This document shows, piece by piece, positions 17,310-28,089 of a stretch of DNA of 64,000 bases (within the stretch, counting starts at the first letter, position 1; each line of letters starts with the position of its first letter). Where the stretch lies: positions 759,357 through 823,356 of the forward strand of contig JAOARP010000047.1 of the NCBI GenBank assembly GCA_025210525.1. Reading direction: 5' to 3'. Source of the DNA: Marinisporobacter sp. GTDB taxonomy: Bacteria; Bacillota; Clostridia; Peptostreptococcales; Thermotaleaceae. The notes below the pieces were generated by a model, which was not told the DNA's origin, did no database searches, and worked only from the letters and a program-made list of their open reading frames with translations. A program made the translations under genes and the position numbers.

Positions 17310-17431
17310 GATCTTAACAACTCCTCTCAATGATTAATATACATATGAACACCTTTCAAATTCAAAATAATCTTTTTTTAAGACTTACTCTTTTTTAAAA
17401 AAATGTTTATTTTTTGAATATTATTAATTTA

Positions 17432-17438
17432 TTCGACA
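17432..17438 (-). promoter_or_regulatory. Candidate Spo0A box upstream of chemoreceptor 1
   Basis: Perfect TGTCGAA on the coding strand, about 123 nt upstream of the chemoreceptor start. The other chemoreceptor of the window has the same heptamer in the same orientation about 97 nt upstream. A heptamer alone is weak evidence. Confidence 0.3.
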
Positions 17439-17519
17439 TCATTTTTTAATTTCCCTTGTTTTTTCACTGTTAATTTTTTTGTAAATTTTTACAAAAAAAG
17501 AATGACTCTCATCATCCTT

Positions 17520-18269
17520 TTACTCATTCTCATTAAATTCCCATGAAAAATCATAATATCCTTTTGTATGAATTCCCTCTGCTATCAGTTTATATATGGT
17601 ATTTTTCTTTAAAGATATGCTAATTTGTCCTTTTTCATCTGCTTCAAATATGTCTATTGGTTCACCATTGTATTCATAAAGTCCTATCGTCAAATCCCCT
17701 TTTTTCACCTTAGAATCATAGTGTAGATTTAAAACACCATCCTCCTTAAACCATATTTCTTTCACTTCTTTTCCTGTAAAATCCCTGTATTCATCTCTAA
17801 AAAGAGTTTTTGTTCTGATAACGTTAGATCCTACCACTTCTCCTGGCTTTAGTTTTTCTCGATCTACAACATAAATAGCTGTAATCAATATAACAATAAT
17901 CACACTTACACTTACTATTTTATAGATACTTTTTTTATTTGTATTTTCCTCATGATTAACCCTATTGTTAAATACTACTTCTTCATTAGAGTGATTATTT
18001 GACAGTCCCTCTTTAATGGCTTTTACAATTAAGTATGTCATGAATCCCATATATTTTGGAACAACTATAACAATAGCAATCCACAAGAATTTATTCATAT
18101 TGTATTTAGGTGCATTTTCATATACATAAAAAATGACAAAAATAAAAAAGGCTACGCTAACCAACATAATAATAGTATTGATCGTTATAACATAATGAGC
18201 TAAAGTATCAAACCCACTATTATTTAGCAGCATTTTTGTTAACATTTGAAATATATTTTGTATTTCCAT
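17520..18269 (-). CDS. PLDc_N-like membrane protein with extracellular C-terminal domain
   Basis: Membrane protein of 249 aa and unknown function. Two TM segments lie at about 30-50 and 60-85, the second with the pattern FLWIAIVIVVPKYMGFMTYLIVK, as in the short PLDc_N (phospholipase D N-terminal-like) domain. A third TM (about 118-138) leads to a C-terminal soluble part of some 110 residues rich in beta strand. The start is the ATG at 18269 with AAAGGAG 8 nt upstream, rather than the TTG two codons earlier. It stands alone between the chemoreceptor and dnaJ-like genes. Confidence 0.7.
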   Translation of the reverse strand: MEIQNIFQMLTKMLLNNSGFDTLAHYVITINTIIMLVSVAFFIFVIFYVYENAPKYNMNKFLWIAIVIVVPKYMGFMTYLIVKAIKEGLSNNHSNEEVVFNNRVNHEENTNKKSIYKIVSVSVIIVILITAIYVVDREKLKPGEVVGSNVIRTKTLFRDEYRDFTGKEVKEIWFKEDGVLNLHYDSKVKKGDLTIGLYEYNGEPIDIFEADEKGQISISLKKNTIYKLIAEGIHTKGYYDFSWEFNENE

Positions 18270-18417
18270 AAGCAAACTCCTTTTGATACATTTTATTCCT
18301 ATTCAAGTCAAAACCCCATGGATAATGTTATCATGATTTGAATAATATGTAAATAGTTGTCTAACCGAAGCACTCCTTCCTATCTTTATACTTTTATCCT
18401 CAGATTTAATACACTTA

Positions 18418-18451
18418 AAAGGAGTTGCTCATTCTATTAAGCAACTCCTTT
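18418..18451 (-). terminator. Terminator after dnaJ-like gene
   Basis: Perfect 12-bp stem (AAAGGAGTTGCT, 10-nt loop, AGCAACTCCTTT) 12 nt past the stop of the DnaJ-like gene, with TTTT closing the 3' arm on the minus strand. Confidence 0.75.
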
Positions 18452-18463
18452 GATCATCCTTCT

Positions 18464-19393
18464 CTATCCTCTTAGATTGAATTTTGAAATTTCTTTTAAT
18501 CTTTCGTATAATTCTTTTTCTTCTTCTGTAAGAGTAGGTGGGTTCATGATTCGTACTCGGATATACAATTCTCCCACATTTCCTTTCATATCTTTATATC
18601 CTTTTTTGCCAATCTTGACCTTTCCATCGGTTTGTATTCCTGCTGGGATTTTTACTTTAATTTTTCCTGTCAAGGTCTTTATAATAACCTCTGTTCCTAA
18701 AGCTGCCTCCCAAGGAGTTAAATCAATAGTTTTATTTAAATGAATCCCCTCTAAGGTAAAACCATCTTCTTCCTTGAATTTTACCTTAAGATATAAATCT
18801 CCACCATTTTTTCCTTGCTTTGATAGTTTTATTTTTTTTCCTTCTAAAATTCCTGCTGGAATTTTTACAGATATGGCTTTTGTATCATTTCCTTTTCTAA
18901 GAGATATCTTTTTTTGTGCTCCATGGTACCCTTCTTCTATAGTAATATGGATCTCTGATTCTACGTCCTGCCCCATTTTTCTTGAAGAGCAGCCTCCGCC
19001 TCCACATCCACCTCTTTTTGAAAATCCTCCACCAAACAAATCTCCCATATCCATACCGCCATTTCCAAAGATCATATTGAAAAAGTCGCTATAATCTCCA
19101 TTTGCACTTGTATGGGTACGAAATCCACCAAAACCATATTGAGATGGGTCAAAATCTGCTCCACTTTGAAACCCAAAACCACTTCCAAATTGGTCATATT
19201 TTTTTCTTTTTCCTTCATCTCCTAATACTTCATAAGCTTCATTGATAGATTTAAATTTTTCTTCTGCTGCTTTATTATTTGGATTTGTATCAGGATGATA
19301 CTTTTTTGCAAGCTTTCTATAAGCTCTTTTAATTTCATCCTGTGCTGCATCTTTTTTTACCCCTAATGCTTCATAATAATCCTTATATTGCAT
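18464..19393 (-). CDS. DnaJ/CbpA-type co-chaperone
   Basis: Cytoplasmic Hsp40 of 309 aa. The N-terminal J domain has the HPD motif at residues 33-35 ([11 protein letters not shown]), a Gly/Phe-rich linker (about 70-125) and two C-terminal peptide-binding domains ([20 protein letters not shown], then [17 protein letters not shown]). The canonical four-repeat zinc finger of DnaJ is absent, so it is the CbpA-like type. The linker has an odd [11 protein letters not shown] with two cysteines only four residues apart. It follows psd by 23 nt, and the two may be co-transcribed. It stimulates the ATPase of DnaK. Confidence 0.88.
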   Translation of the reverse strand: MQYKDYYEALGVKKDAAQDEIKRAYRKLAKKYHPDTNPNNKAAEEKFKSINEAYEVLGDEGKRKKYDQFGSGFGFQSGADFDPSQYGFGGFRTHTSANGDYSDFFNMIFGNGGMDMGDLFGGGFSKRGGCGGGGCSSRKMGQDVESEIHITIEEGYHGAQKKISLRKGNDTKAISVKIPAGILEGKKIKLSKQGKNGGDLYLKVKFKEEDGFTLEGIHLNKTIDLTPWEAALGTEVIIKTLTGKIKVKIPAGIQTDGKVKIGKKGYKDMKGNVGELYIRVRIMNPPTLTEEEKELYERLKEISKFNLRG

Positions 19394-19416
19394 AATTCTC
19401 CTCCTTCATATCCTCT

Positions 19417-20310
19417 TTATAGCTTTTTCCCTATACATTCTCCCATATTCACCTTTGTCTCTATTCCTTTTTCTGTATTCTTTAAAATGTCCTCATCCAT
19501 CTTTACTTGCCCCTTTTTTAAAAATAAAACAACGGTTGATCCTCCAAATTTAAAATACCCCTTTTCAGCTCCTTTATTAACAGCTTCCTCTTGAGTATAC
19601 GTCTGTATAATAGACCCTACGCAGGTTGCTCCCACCTCAATAAATGCTATCTTATCAAAATTGTCCGATTCAAAGAGAGTGATTTCTCTCTTATTTTGAC
19701 AATAAACTTTCACTATTTCTTGGAGAGCTATAGGGTTTACAGAATAATACATACCATCTATTTTCTTAACATCCTTAGGAGTACCACTATCAGGAAAGTG
19801 GAATCTATGATAATCTGCTGGACAAAGTCTTACTACAATACAAACCCCATTATCATATTCCTCTGCCAAAGCTTTATCATGAAAAAATTCTTCTAAATCA
19901 TATGTAGATCCTTTCACTTGGATCACTCCATCTTTATGAATATTTTCATAAGCAAATACACGACCATCTGCTGGAGAAATCAAATGCTCTTTTTCCATAG
20001 ATATGGGTCTTGCTTCCTTTTTTAATTTTCTTGCAAAAAAATCATTGAAATTTTTATAATCATTTATATTTTCTCTTTCAGCTTCATTCATCTCAATAGA
20101 AAGATTCTCTACAAAATCTCCTATCTTCTTCTTACTAAAGGAAGTATCCTGCATTTTTCCATATATAGATGAAAATAATTTTCTTTTTACAAAGGTTTCA
20201 AGGATTGTCTTTCCCATCCTTGTATCATAAATCCATTTTAAAAATTGATCTCCTGCTACAACTTCTTTTACCTTTTCACCTGTTTTTCTTTCTATATAAT
20301 AAATATCCAT
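19417..20310 (-). CDS. psd: Phosphatidylserine decarboxylase proenzyme
   Basis: Enzyme of 297 aa that turns phosphatidylserine into phosphatidylethanolamine at the membrane. It shows the self-cleavage motif GGST near residue 254 ([11 protein letters not shown]), whose Ser becomes the pyruvoyl group, together with [11 protein letters not shown] and [10 protein letters not shown], which carry the conserved Asp and His. Length fits the bacterial PSD-II type. GGAT and an ATG mark the start. It uses the product of pssA (4906-5421), about 14 kb away on the same strand. Confidence 0.93.
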   Translation of the reverse strand: MDIYYIERKTGEKVKEVVAGDQFLKWIYDTRMGKTILETFVKRKLFSSIYGKMQDTSFSKKKIGDFVENLSIEMNEAERENINDYKNFNDFFARKLKKEARPISMEKEHLISPADGRVFAYENIHKDGVIQVKGSTYDLEEFFHDKALAEEYDNGVCIVVRLCPADYHRFHFPDSGTPKDVKKIDGMYYSVNPIALQEIVKVYCQNKREITLFESDNFDKIAFIEVGATCVGSIIQTYTQEEAVNKGAEKGYFKFGGSTVVLFLKKGQVKMDEDILKNTEKGIETKVNMGECIGKKL

Positions 20311-20457
20311 TCTTTATCATCCTTCTCTATTTTTTAATCCTATTTGATTGTATCACATCTTCTTACTTCATGTAATCATTTGATTGTTCTAAGTTTATAT
20401 AGGTATATATATTATATATCTATTTGGAAAAACTATATTTAGGTGTCTAAAAAATAA

Positions 20458-21810
<1,353 letters not shown>

Positions 21811-21812
21811 TA

Positions 21813-21849
21813 AAAAAACCTTCTTTGGAAAATCCAAAGAAGGTTTTTT
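21813..21849. terminator. Bidirectional terminator gdhA/yfcC-like
   Basis: Perfect 17-bp stem with a 3-nt loop, A6 on the left and T6 on the right. It starts 2 nt after the gdhA stop and ends next to the stop of the convergent YfcC-type gene, so it serves both strands. Confidence 0.9.
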
Positions 21850-21850
21850 A

Positions 21851-23251
21851 TTAAGACCATCCAATAAGAGTAGCTACTGCTATAGATACAACACCTACTC
21901 CTGTCCACATTAAAAATAAAGGACCCACAAACTTTAACCATTTTTCATAAGGTACTTTGGCAACACCTAAAACTGCCATCAATACACCAGAGGTTGGGAT
22001 AATAATATTTGAAAAACCATCTCCATATTGATATGCAGAAACAGCAACCTGTCTTGTTACGCCAACAACATCTGCCATTGGTGACATAAGAGGCATAACA
22101 ATCATTGCCTGCCCTGACCCTGAAGGTACAACAAAATTGAAAATTAAGTTTGCTAAAAACATACCTATCGCAGAAAATACAGGGGCAACCTTGGTAAGAG
22201 GAATCGTCATATAATAAATAATCGAATGAATAATATGTCCATCTGTCAATACAATCGTAATAGATTTTGCAAAACCAATGACCAATGCTCCATACACCAT
22301 ACTTTGAGCACCTTTTATAAAAGATTTTGCCATATCATCAGGATGCATTTTGGCTACTACACCACTCACTAATGCTACAGCTAGCATCATAGCACTTAGA
22401 TAATTTAATCCCCATTTTAATTTATAAGACCCATATGCATATACAATAAATCCAATTGCTAAAGCTACTAAAACAAGGGCATGACCTAATTTAAATGCAA
22501 TTTCTCCGTCTTCTTTTCCTTCATGAGATTCCCAAGTGATTTTATCAAAAACACTATTATTCGGATCTTCTTGAAGTTTTTTAGCATAACCATAAGTATA
22601 CCATGTTGTTACAAGAAAAAGAATTGCCCATACAATACATCTTAATCCAAATCCAGATAATAAGGGAAGTCCCGCAATAGTTTGCCCAAGTATTGTATTA
22701 AAAGGACCCATAGGTGATGAAGAAAATCCAGAATAAGCACCCAGATACATGATTGCAATTCCTACCATAGGATCTAATTTTAATTTTTTAGCCAGAGCAA
22801 TACCAATAGGTATAAAAGCTATAGTTGCATTTACTACTATTCCTAAAGCTCCTAATACAGACATCATTGCCATGATAATAGGGATTACTAAAAGAGCTCT
22901 ATTTTGTAATTTATTAATAGATATATTAATAGCTGCATCAATAGCTCCTGTATCATTAATAATCTGAAAGAATCCACCTACTAAAAAAGTTAAGAAAATA
23001 ACAGCCGCTCCACCATTCATTCCTTTTGGAATAGCTAAAAGAAAATCTCCTATTCCTACAGGGTCCCTCTCTATAAATTGAAAGTTCGTAGGGTCAATAG
23101 CATTTTTTCCTGTAGCAGCATCCTTAACCATAGTATATTCTCCTGCTGGAACTATGTAGGTTGCAATAGCAGCCAATATAATAAAAATCATGATTAATGT
23201 ATAAGTATTCGGTACATAAAATTTCTTTTTATTAGCAGTTTTTACACTCAT
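21851..23251 (-). CDS. YfcC-family basic amino acid/dipeptide-type transporter
   Basis: Integral membrane protein of 466 aa with about 11-12 TM segments, from the C4-dicarboxylate anaerobic carrier-like (YfcC/ArcD-related) family. Typical segments are YIVPAGEYTM near the N-terminus, GGFFQIINDTGAIDAAI, and the conserved LIFNFVVPSGSGQAMIVMPLMSPMAD in the C-terminal half. AAGGAGGAG precedes the ATG. It is 23 nt downstream of an M20 amidohydrolase gene and shares its sigma-54 promoter. Uptake of an acylated amino acid or peptide that the amidohydrolase then splits is the simplest reading (inference). Confidence 0.88.
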   Translation of the reverse strand: MSVKTANKKKFYVPNTYTLIMIFIILAAIATYIVPAGEYTMVKDAATGKNAIDPTNFQFIERDPVGIGDFLLAIPKGMNGGAAVIFLTFLVGGFFQIINDTGAIDAAINISINKLQNRALLVIPIIMAMMSVLGALGIVVNATIAFIPIGIALAKKLKLDPMVGIAIMYLGAYSGFSSSPMGPFNTILGQTIAGLPLLSGFGLRCIVWAILFLVTTWYTYGYAKKLQEDPNNSVFDKITWESHEGKEDGEIAFKLGHALVLVALAIGFIVYAYGSYKLKWGLNYLSAMMLAVALVSGVVAKMHPDDMAKSFIKGAQSMVYGALVIGFAKSITIVLTDGHIIHSIIYYMTIPLTKVAPVFSAIGMFLANLIFNFVVPSGSGQAMIVMPLMSPMADVVGVTRQVAVSAYQYGDGFSNIIIPTSGVLMAVLGVAKVPYEKWLKFVGPLFLMWTGVGVVSIAVATLIGWS

Positions 23252-23274
23252 TCTATCTCCTCCTTCTCATTTGT

Positions 23275-24381
23275 TTAACCTAGTCTTTTTAGAATAATGT
23301 TTTTTAATATATTCACCCCAAACCCTAAAGCTTTTTTATCAAATTTCATCTTTGGATGATGCAGCCCTGGTGTTAAATCTGCACCCAGTCCAATATATGC
23401 TGTTTTTATATTTAATTCTTTTGTATAAAAGTGAAAATCTTCTCCCCCTGTTGTATAAAGAGGTTCCATAGCACTTTCTAATTCTTCTTCAATAGCAGTT
23501 TTAGCAATATTTATCATTTCATCATCATATTCTGCTGCTGGTACTCCTCCAACAAATTCAATATTTCCTTGTGCACCAATAGCTTTTGCACTACTTATAA
23601 TAGCACCCTTCGCCTTTTGAATCATTTCTTCCATAACCTCATTATTTTGTGCCCTCATATCCATGGTTATTTCCGCTTCATCAGGAATAATATTAGTAGC
23701 TTCCCCACCGGCATGAAGCTTTGTTACTTTAATAGAATGGGACACTCTAGGATCTAACCTTATAGCATTGATAGCATTAACAACAAGGACTGCTGCATCT
23801 ACTGCATTAACACCAAGGTGAGGTCTAGCCCCATGTGCATTTAATCCCTTTATTTTTGCTATCATCCGATAACTTGATCCATGAACTAATGCAGGAGTTG
23901 CTTCTCCTAATCTAGCTTCTTGAATAGGTCTTAGATGAATCCCTATCATTTCTTCGACCTCATCAATATAGCCACTTTCTATAATACTTTGAGCACCACC
24001 TAATATTTCTTCTGCTGGTTGAAAGATAATGAATAATTTACCATTATTAATTCCTATCTTTTTTATTTCCTTAGCAGCTGTAAGTACCATGGCCGAGTTC
24101 GCATCATGCCCACATGCATGTATGTTACACTTTTCTCCATCCTTTTCAAAAGTTAGAGCATCCATATCTGCACGAACAGCTATATTGGGTCCAGGTAATT
24201 TACTATCTAATATAGCTACAATCCCTGTTCCACTAATTTTTTCTATAACCTCATATCCATACTTTCTTAATTCTGATGCAATAAACGTAGATGTTTTAAA
24301 TTCTTTAAATCCTATTTCTGGAATTGTATGAAGATAATCATATATCTTTTCTGTAAATTCCCTCTTATGCTCTTTTTCCAT
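23275..24381 (-). CDS. M20-family amidohydrolase (N-acyl amino acid hydrolase type)
   Basis: Cytoplasmic metal-dependent hydrolase of 368 aa. It shows the M20D pattern: RADMDAL, HACGHDANSAM, the PAEE motif with catalytic Glu, a lid domain (about 175-285; KGLNAHGARPHLGVNAVDAA), and LHHPKMKFD with the last metal His. Family members remove acyl groups from amino acids or split aminobenzoyl-glutamate-like amides. GGAG 8 nt upstream sets the ATG. It leads an operon with the YfcC transporter under a -24/-12 promoter, next to the sigma-54 activator. The true substrate is not decided by sequence. Confidence 0.9.
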   Translation of the reverse strand: MEKEHKREFTEKIYDYLHTIPEIGFKEFKTSTFIASELRKYGYEVIEKISGTGIVAILDSKLPGPNIAVRADMDALTFEKDGEKCNIHACGHDANSAMVLTAAKEIKKIGINNGKLFIIFQPAEEILGGAQSIIESGYIDEVEEMIGIHLRPIQEARLGEATPALVHGSSYRMIAKIKGLNAHGARPHLGVNAVDAAVLVVNAINAIRLDPRVSHSIKVTKLHAGGEATNIIPDEAEITMDMRAQNNEVMEEMIQKAKGAIISSAKAIGAQGNIEFVGGVPAAEYDDEMINIAKTAIEEELESAMEPLYTTGGEDFHFYTKELNIKTAYIGLGADLTPGLHHPKMKFDKKALGFGVNILKNIILKRLG

Positions 24382-24425
24382 ATGTCCATCTCCTTATTTT
24401 TACTGGGCCCATTAACATGATTAAT

Positions 24426-24443
24426 AAGCAAAATATATGCCAA
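24426..24443 (-). promoter_or_regulatory. Sigma-54 promoter of amidohydrolase/YfcC operon
   Basis: On the minus strand TTGGCATATATTTTGCTT matches the -24 (TTGGCA) and -12 (TTGCTT) elements with correct spacing, 44 nt upstream of the amidohydrolase ATG. The next gene upstream encodes a sigma-54 activator. Candidate activator sites are inverted repeats at 24524-24556 (9-bp arms, 15-nt spacer) and 24456-24482 (7-bp arms). Confidence 0.85.
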
Positions 24444-24598
24444 TTTTCATAATATTAAGTGATTTTTATTTTTTTTCACTTATTTCTATATATTTTTTTT
24501 ACCTAGAAAATGTTTTCCACTTGAAAATTATATATATTTCTACTTCTTATAATTTTTTATATTATTTCATATTTATTCATTTTCAAATTCTTTTTTCT

Positions 24599-24642
24599 AA
24601 AAAAAAGCGGGGAATTACGGGTAACTCACCCATAAATCACCC
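24599..24642 (-). terminator. Terminator after sigma-54 activator gene
   Basis: GC-rich imperfect hairpin for this AT-rich genome (ATGGGT, GAGTT loop, ACCCGT, with outer pairs to GGGT/CCCC), followed on the minus strand by T8. It lies 20 nt past the stop of the activator gene and separates it from the operon it controls. Confidence 0.8.
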
Positions 24643-24660
24643 ACTTATTCTCCCATTTTT

Positions 24661-26688
24661 TTAGATACACAATATTTTTTTGCCTTCATCTGTTAGTTTT
24701 GCCCCACTTCTTCCTTTTCCATAAACAACCAATTGTTTGCCACATAAAAAGTTCATTATCTTTCTAATTTCATGTTCTGTTGTTTCAAACCCATCTTCTA
24801 ATGCATAACTATAAACCAGTCTTCTCCCACAATTTTTTCTTTTTAGTAACTCTAATATGAATACAGCTATTTGTTCTTCTTTATAAGATAGCTCTGGAAA
24901 GAGACTCTTCTCTTTTAAAACAATTTTCTTGTTAATGGTATTTTTTATATCTTCAGGCAAGTCCTTTTTCGTTAATAATTCTCCTCCCATATAAACCATA
25001 TATTCTATACAATTTCTAAGCTCTCTCACATTTCCATTCCATGAATAATTTAACAAAACCTCCATGGCTTCAGTGTCAATTTTTCTATTATGAAATCCTA
25101 ATTCAAACAAGAGATCTTTTATTAATAAGTTGATATCCTCTTTTCTTTCTCTTAGCGGAAGCAAATGTAAACTGAATACATTTAAGCGATAATATAAATC
25201 CATCCTAAAGGTTCCTTTTTCCATCAATAATTTTAAATTTTGATTGGTTGCTGCAATGACTCTAACATCTATCGGAATAATATTTGTACCACCTATTCTC
25301 ATAACTTCTTTTTCTTGCAATACTCTTAAGAGCTTCACTTGAACATTGATAGGGATATCTCCAATTTCATCTAAAAATATAGTTCCTGTATGAGCTAGTT
25401 CAAATAAACCCTTCTTCCCACCTTTTCTTGCACCTGTAAAAGCACCTTCTTCATATCCAAACAATTCACTTTCTAAAAGCTGGGATGGCAATGCAGCACA
25501 ATTAATTGCTACAAACGGCTTATTCGACCTTTTAGAAGCATTATGCATAGATTGGGCAAACATCTCTTTTCCTGTTCCACTTTCACCCGTAATCAATACG
25601 GGTGCATCTATTTTTGCAATCTTTTTTCCTCTATTGATGCATTCCACTAAAGTTTTACTAGTACCAGCTATATCCTCAAAATGATATTTTGAAATATATC
25701 CCTTTTCTACCAATTGTTTTCTTAACTGGGTTTCTAAATTTTGAATTTCCGTAACATCCTTTAAGATAACCACATATCCACAGCTTTTATTATATACATC
25801 AATAGATTTTTTGGTTACAATAAAACTCTTATTCGTTTCTAAAGATTTCATCAAAGTATTTTCTAAATTTTTTTCATTTGTTATTTTTCTCCACAAAGAT
25901 AAATTCATTATAGATTTTTTAACCTTTGTAGAATCAAATTTTTTTGTATCTATTTCTAACATTCTACCAATGGATTCATTACAATGTATAATATTATATG
26001 CAGCGTCGGTGACACAAACACCATCATTTACTATATTTAAGACCATATCCATTAATTTTTTATTTTTACTCGTATGATCAAATATAGAATGGAGTCCGTA
26101 ACTAATAGGTACAATCTCTTGTGCGTAAATTCCTAACTTTTCTTCTAGCTTTTTATTCATAATATCCAATTTTGTTCCTATATCTATTAAAGTTGATAGA
26201 TCAAGAACTCGCCATCCAATATCTACAACTTTTTCTACCCAAGAAGGCACATAAGATACTTGTCCTGGTGTTACAGCCGTTTTAATATTTGGAATATTAT
26301 TCATATTCGGATACACAGGTGTAAAGTCTATATGTTTAACTCCAATTTCATAGAGTGTAGACATAGCCCCTACTGCACCAATACTCATATTACTTACCAG
26401 CATAGCTTTAGTTCCTTGTGGTAACTTATATAACTTTTCTAAACTTCTATATAAAAATGTTCGATTCATATAGATATGCTCTATATCTTCTGGAAGATAT
26501 TTTTTAACGATATTAGTAAGCACAGGAGAAGTAATAAGTGCAAGATCTCCATTAATAATTTCATCAATTCCTTCTTTTAGGCTATATCCCTCAATCTCTA
26601 AATAATCTTCGAAAAAATCACGTAAATCTTTCACATATTTTTCTTTTGGTGCTATATCTAACGTTATCAAAACCAATTTTTTCTTCAA
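24661..26688 (-). CDS. Sigma-54-dependent activator with PAS domain and C-terminal winged helix
   Basis: Regulator of 675 aa. An N-terminal ligand-type domain (about 1-190) is followed by a PAS domain (about 210-320; VNDGVCVTDAAYNIIHCN) and an AAA+ domain with Walker A GESGTGKE, the sigma-54 contact loop GAFTGA and Walker B GTIFLDEIGD. The C-terminus lacks the usual Fis-type helix-turn-helix. Instead it looks like a winged helix (EHEIRKIMNFLCGKQLVVYG). The start is a TTG at 26688 with GAGGTGAT upstream; a GTG three codons earlier is inside that site. It should activate the adjacent -24/-12 promoter of the amidohydrolase operon when its N-terminal or PAS domain senses substrate. Confidence 0.9.
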   Translation of the reverse strand: MKKKLVLITLDIAPKEKYVKDLRDFFEDYLEIEGYSLKEGIDEIINGDLALITSPVLTNIVKKYLPEDIEHIYMNRTFLYRSLEKLYKLPQGTKAMLVSNMSIGAVGAMSTLYEIGVKHIDFTPVYPNMNNIPNIKTAVTPGQVSYVPSWVEKVVDIGWRVLDLSTLIDIGTKLDIMNKKLEEKLGIYAQEIVPISYGLHSIFDHTSKNKKLMDMVLNIVNDGVCVTDAAYNIIHCNESIGRMLEIDTKKFDSTKVKKSIMNLSLWRKITNEKNLENTLMKSLETNKSFIVTKKSIDVYNKSCGYVVILKDVTEIQNLETQLRKQLVEKGYISKYHFEDIAGTSKTLVECINRGKKIAKIDAPVLITGESGTGKEMFAQSMHNASKRSNKPFVAINCAALPSQLLESELFGYEEGAFTGARKGGKKGLFELAHTGTIFLDEIGDIPINVQVKLLRVLQEKEVMRIGGTNIIPIDVRVIAATNQNLKLLMEKGTFRMDLYYRLNVFSLHLLPLRERKEDINLLIKDLLFELGFHNRKIDTEAMEVLLNYSWNGNVRELRNCIEYMVYMGGELLTKKDLPEDIKNTINKKIVLKEKSLFPELSYKEEQIAVFILELLKRKNCGRRLVYSYALEDGFETTEHEIRKIMNFLCGKQLVVYGKGRSGAKLTDEGKKILCI

Positions 26689-26773
26689 GTTAATCACCTC
26701 TATCTTCTTATTCTATCAGAATATTATTTCAATACATTGTATATTTTTGCATTTTAAAAAATTTTCAAATCAT

Positions 26774-26809
26774 AAAAAACTTCCTTTGAAAAATCAAAAG
26801 AAGTTTTTT
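26774..26809 (-). terminator. Terminator at end of HD-GYP gene
   Basis: Hairpin AAAAAACTTC with a TTTGA/TCAAA upper stem and GAAGTTTTTT on the other side. It includes the TAA stop of the HD-GYP gene and ends in a T run on the minus strand. Confidence 0.8.
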
Positions 26810-27974
26810 ATGATCCTTTTACATTTTTGAAAGAATTGATCTCTCCCATTTTACGAGGAACATTTGCATTAGGGATTTCATAGATTAATCCTTCTATAAC
26901 TAAATTGGTTTCTTTCATTAAGTCAACTAATTTCATTTCTACTGTAACAGCCTTTTGTTTTACAACTTTGACTTTCGGCCTTAAAGAAAATTCTGGTTTT
27001 ATTTCCTCTACTACTCCAATCTCTCCATTGCTTAATTTCACCATGCTTCCTACAGGATAAGGAATTACTTTTTTTGCAAAAAGCTTAACCATATGAAAAT
27101 CAAAATACCTCCCTGCACTTCCCATAATAAATTCTATTGCCTCATTTGGAGGAATTGCCTTTCGATAGGGTTTATCAGAAATCATGGCATCATAAGTATC
27201 TGTGATTGCAACAATTTTTGCTAATTTATTAATCTTATCTTCTTTGTAACCATTTGGATATCCTGTTCCATCCAATTTTTCATGATGTTGATAAGCAATC
27301 AATTTGATATTGGCATTTAATTCATAGTTTTCTTTCAAATAGTCATACCCTTTCTTTGAATGCTCTTTAACTATTTTAAATTCTTCCTCTGTTAGTTTAT
27401 CTTTTTTCAAAAGAATTTCTTTAGGGACAAATGCTTTCCCCACATCATGTAACATTGCTCCTATACATAAGTCATATAGTTCATTTTTATTGAGTCCAAT
27501 TTCTATTCCTAAAATTAGAGATAATACAGCTACATTGACAGAATGTTGATAAGTATAACGGTCTATGCTCTTTATATCTACTAAATTAATCAATACATTT
27601 TGACTTGCAAGCATTTCTTCTACTATTTCTTTAGATACTTTATTTAAAGATCTAATATTATTTTCTCCTGTTTTCTGGAATCTTTTGGCTGCCGTTTTAT
27701 TATTTTGATTCATATACTTATTCAAATTATCAAAAGTATCTTTAATAGTTTTAATAGCTGTATTCCTTAATCTCGGACTAATAAGATCTTCAATATCATC
27801 ATTACTATACTCATCATATACATATATACTATATACACCATTTTCCTCAATTTTTTTTACAAGATTTTCGTTTAACTCAACCCCTTTTTGAAGTAATACC
27901 CTGTTGTTGATATCATTTAAAGTTTGTGCTAAATACATGCCCTCTTTTACAAAACGAGTTGGTATCAGTCTCAT
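26808..27974 (-). CDS. HD-GYP domain cyclic-di-GMP phosphodiesterase
   Basis: Cytoplasmic protein of 388 aa. About 100 N-terminal residues are of a type often found before HD-GYP domains (LAQTLNDINNRVLLQKG). The HD-GYP domain at about 135-310 has HDVGK and HHEKLDGTGYP, so all metal ligands and the GYP triplet are intact and it is probably active. It hydrolyses c-di-GMP. The ATG at 27974 has GGAG 8 nt upstream; the ATG two codons earlier is too close to the site. It stands alone. Its counterpart is the diguanylate cyclase at 38728-40647. Confidence 0.92.
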   Translation of the reverse strand: MRLIPTRFVKEGMYLAQTLNDINNRVLLQKGVELNENLVKKIEENGVYSIYVYDEYSNDDIEDLISPRLRNTAIKTIKDTFDNLNKYMNQNNKTAAKRFQKTGENNIRSLNKVSKEIVEEMLASQNVLINLVDIKSIDRYTYQHSVNVAVLSLILGIEIGLNKNELYDLCIGAMLHDVGKAFVPKEILLKKDKLTEEEFKIVKEHSKKGYDYLKENYELNANIKLIAYQHHEKLDGTGYPNGYKEDKINKLAKIVAITDTYDAMISDKPYRKAIPPNEAIEFIMGSAGRYFDFHMVKLFAKKVIPYPVGSMVKLSNGEIGVVEEIKPEFSLRPKVKVVKQKAVTVEMKLVDLMKETNLVIEGLIYEIPNANVPRKMGEINSFKNVKGS

Positions 27975-28089
27975 ATTCATTACTCCTTATTTTAATTCTA
28001 AATTGTTTTTTATTTTTCTACCAAACGTTAGTTATTATATCAGATTTTGTCAGTATTTGTTAAGTAAGAATAGCAATTATTTTTTTATT

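Noticed and set aside
17475..17503. A/T-only hairpin upstream of the first chemoreceptor (TTTTTTTGTAAA / TTTACAAAAAAA)
   Set aside because: It could end the gene at 17520 but consists almost only of A and T, so it is hardly different from background in this genome; not listed as a terminator.
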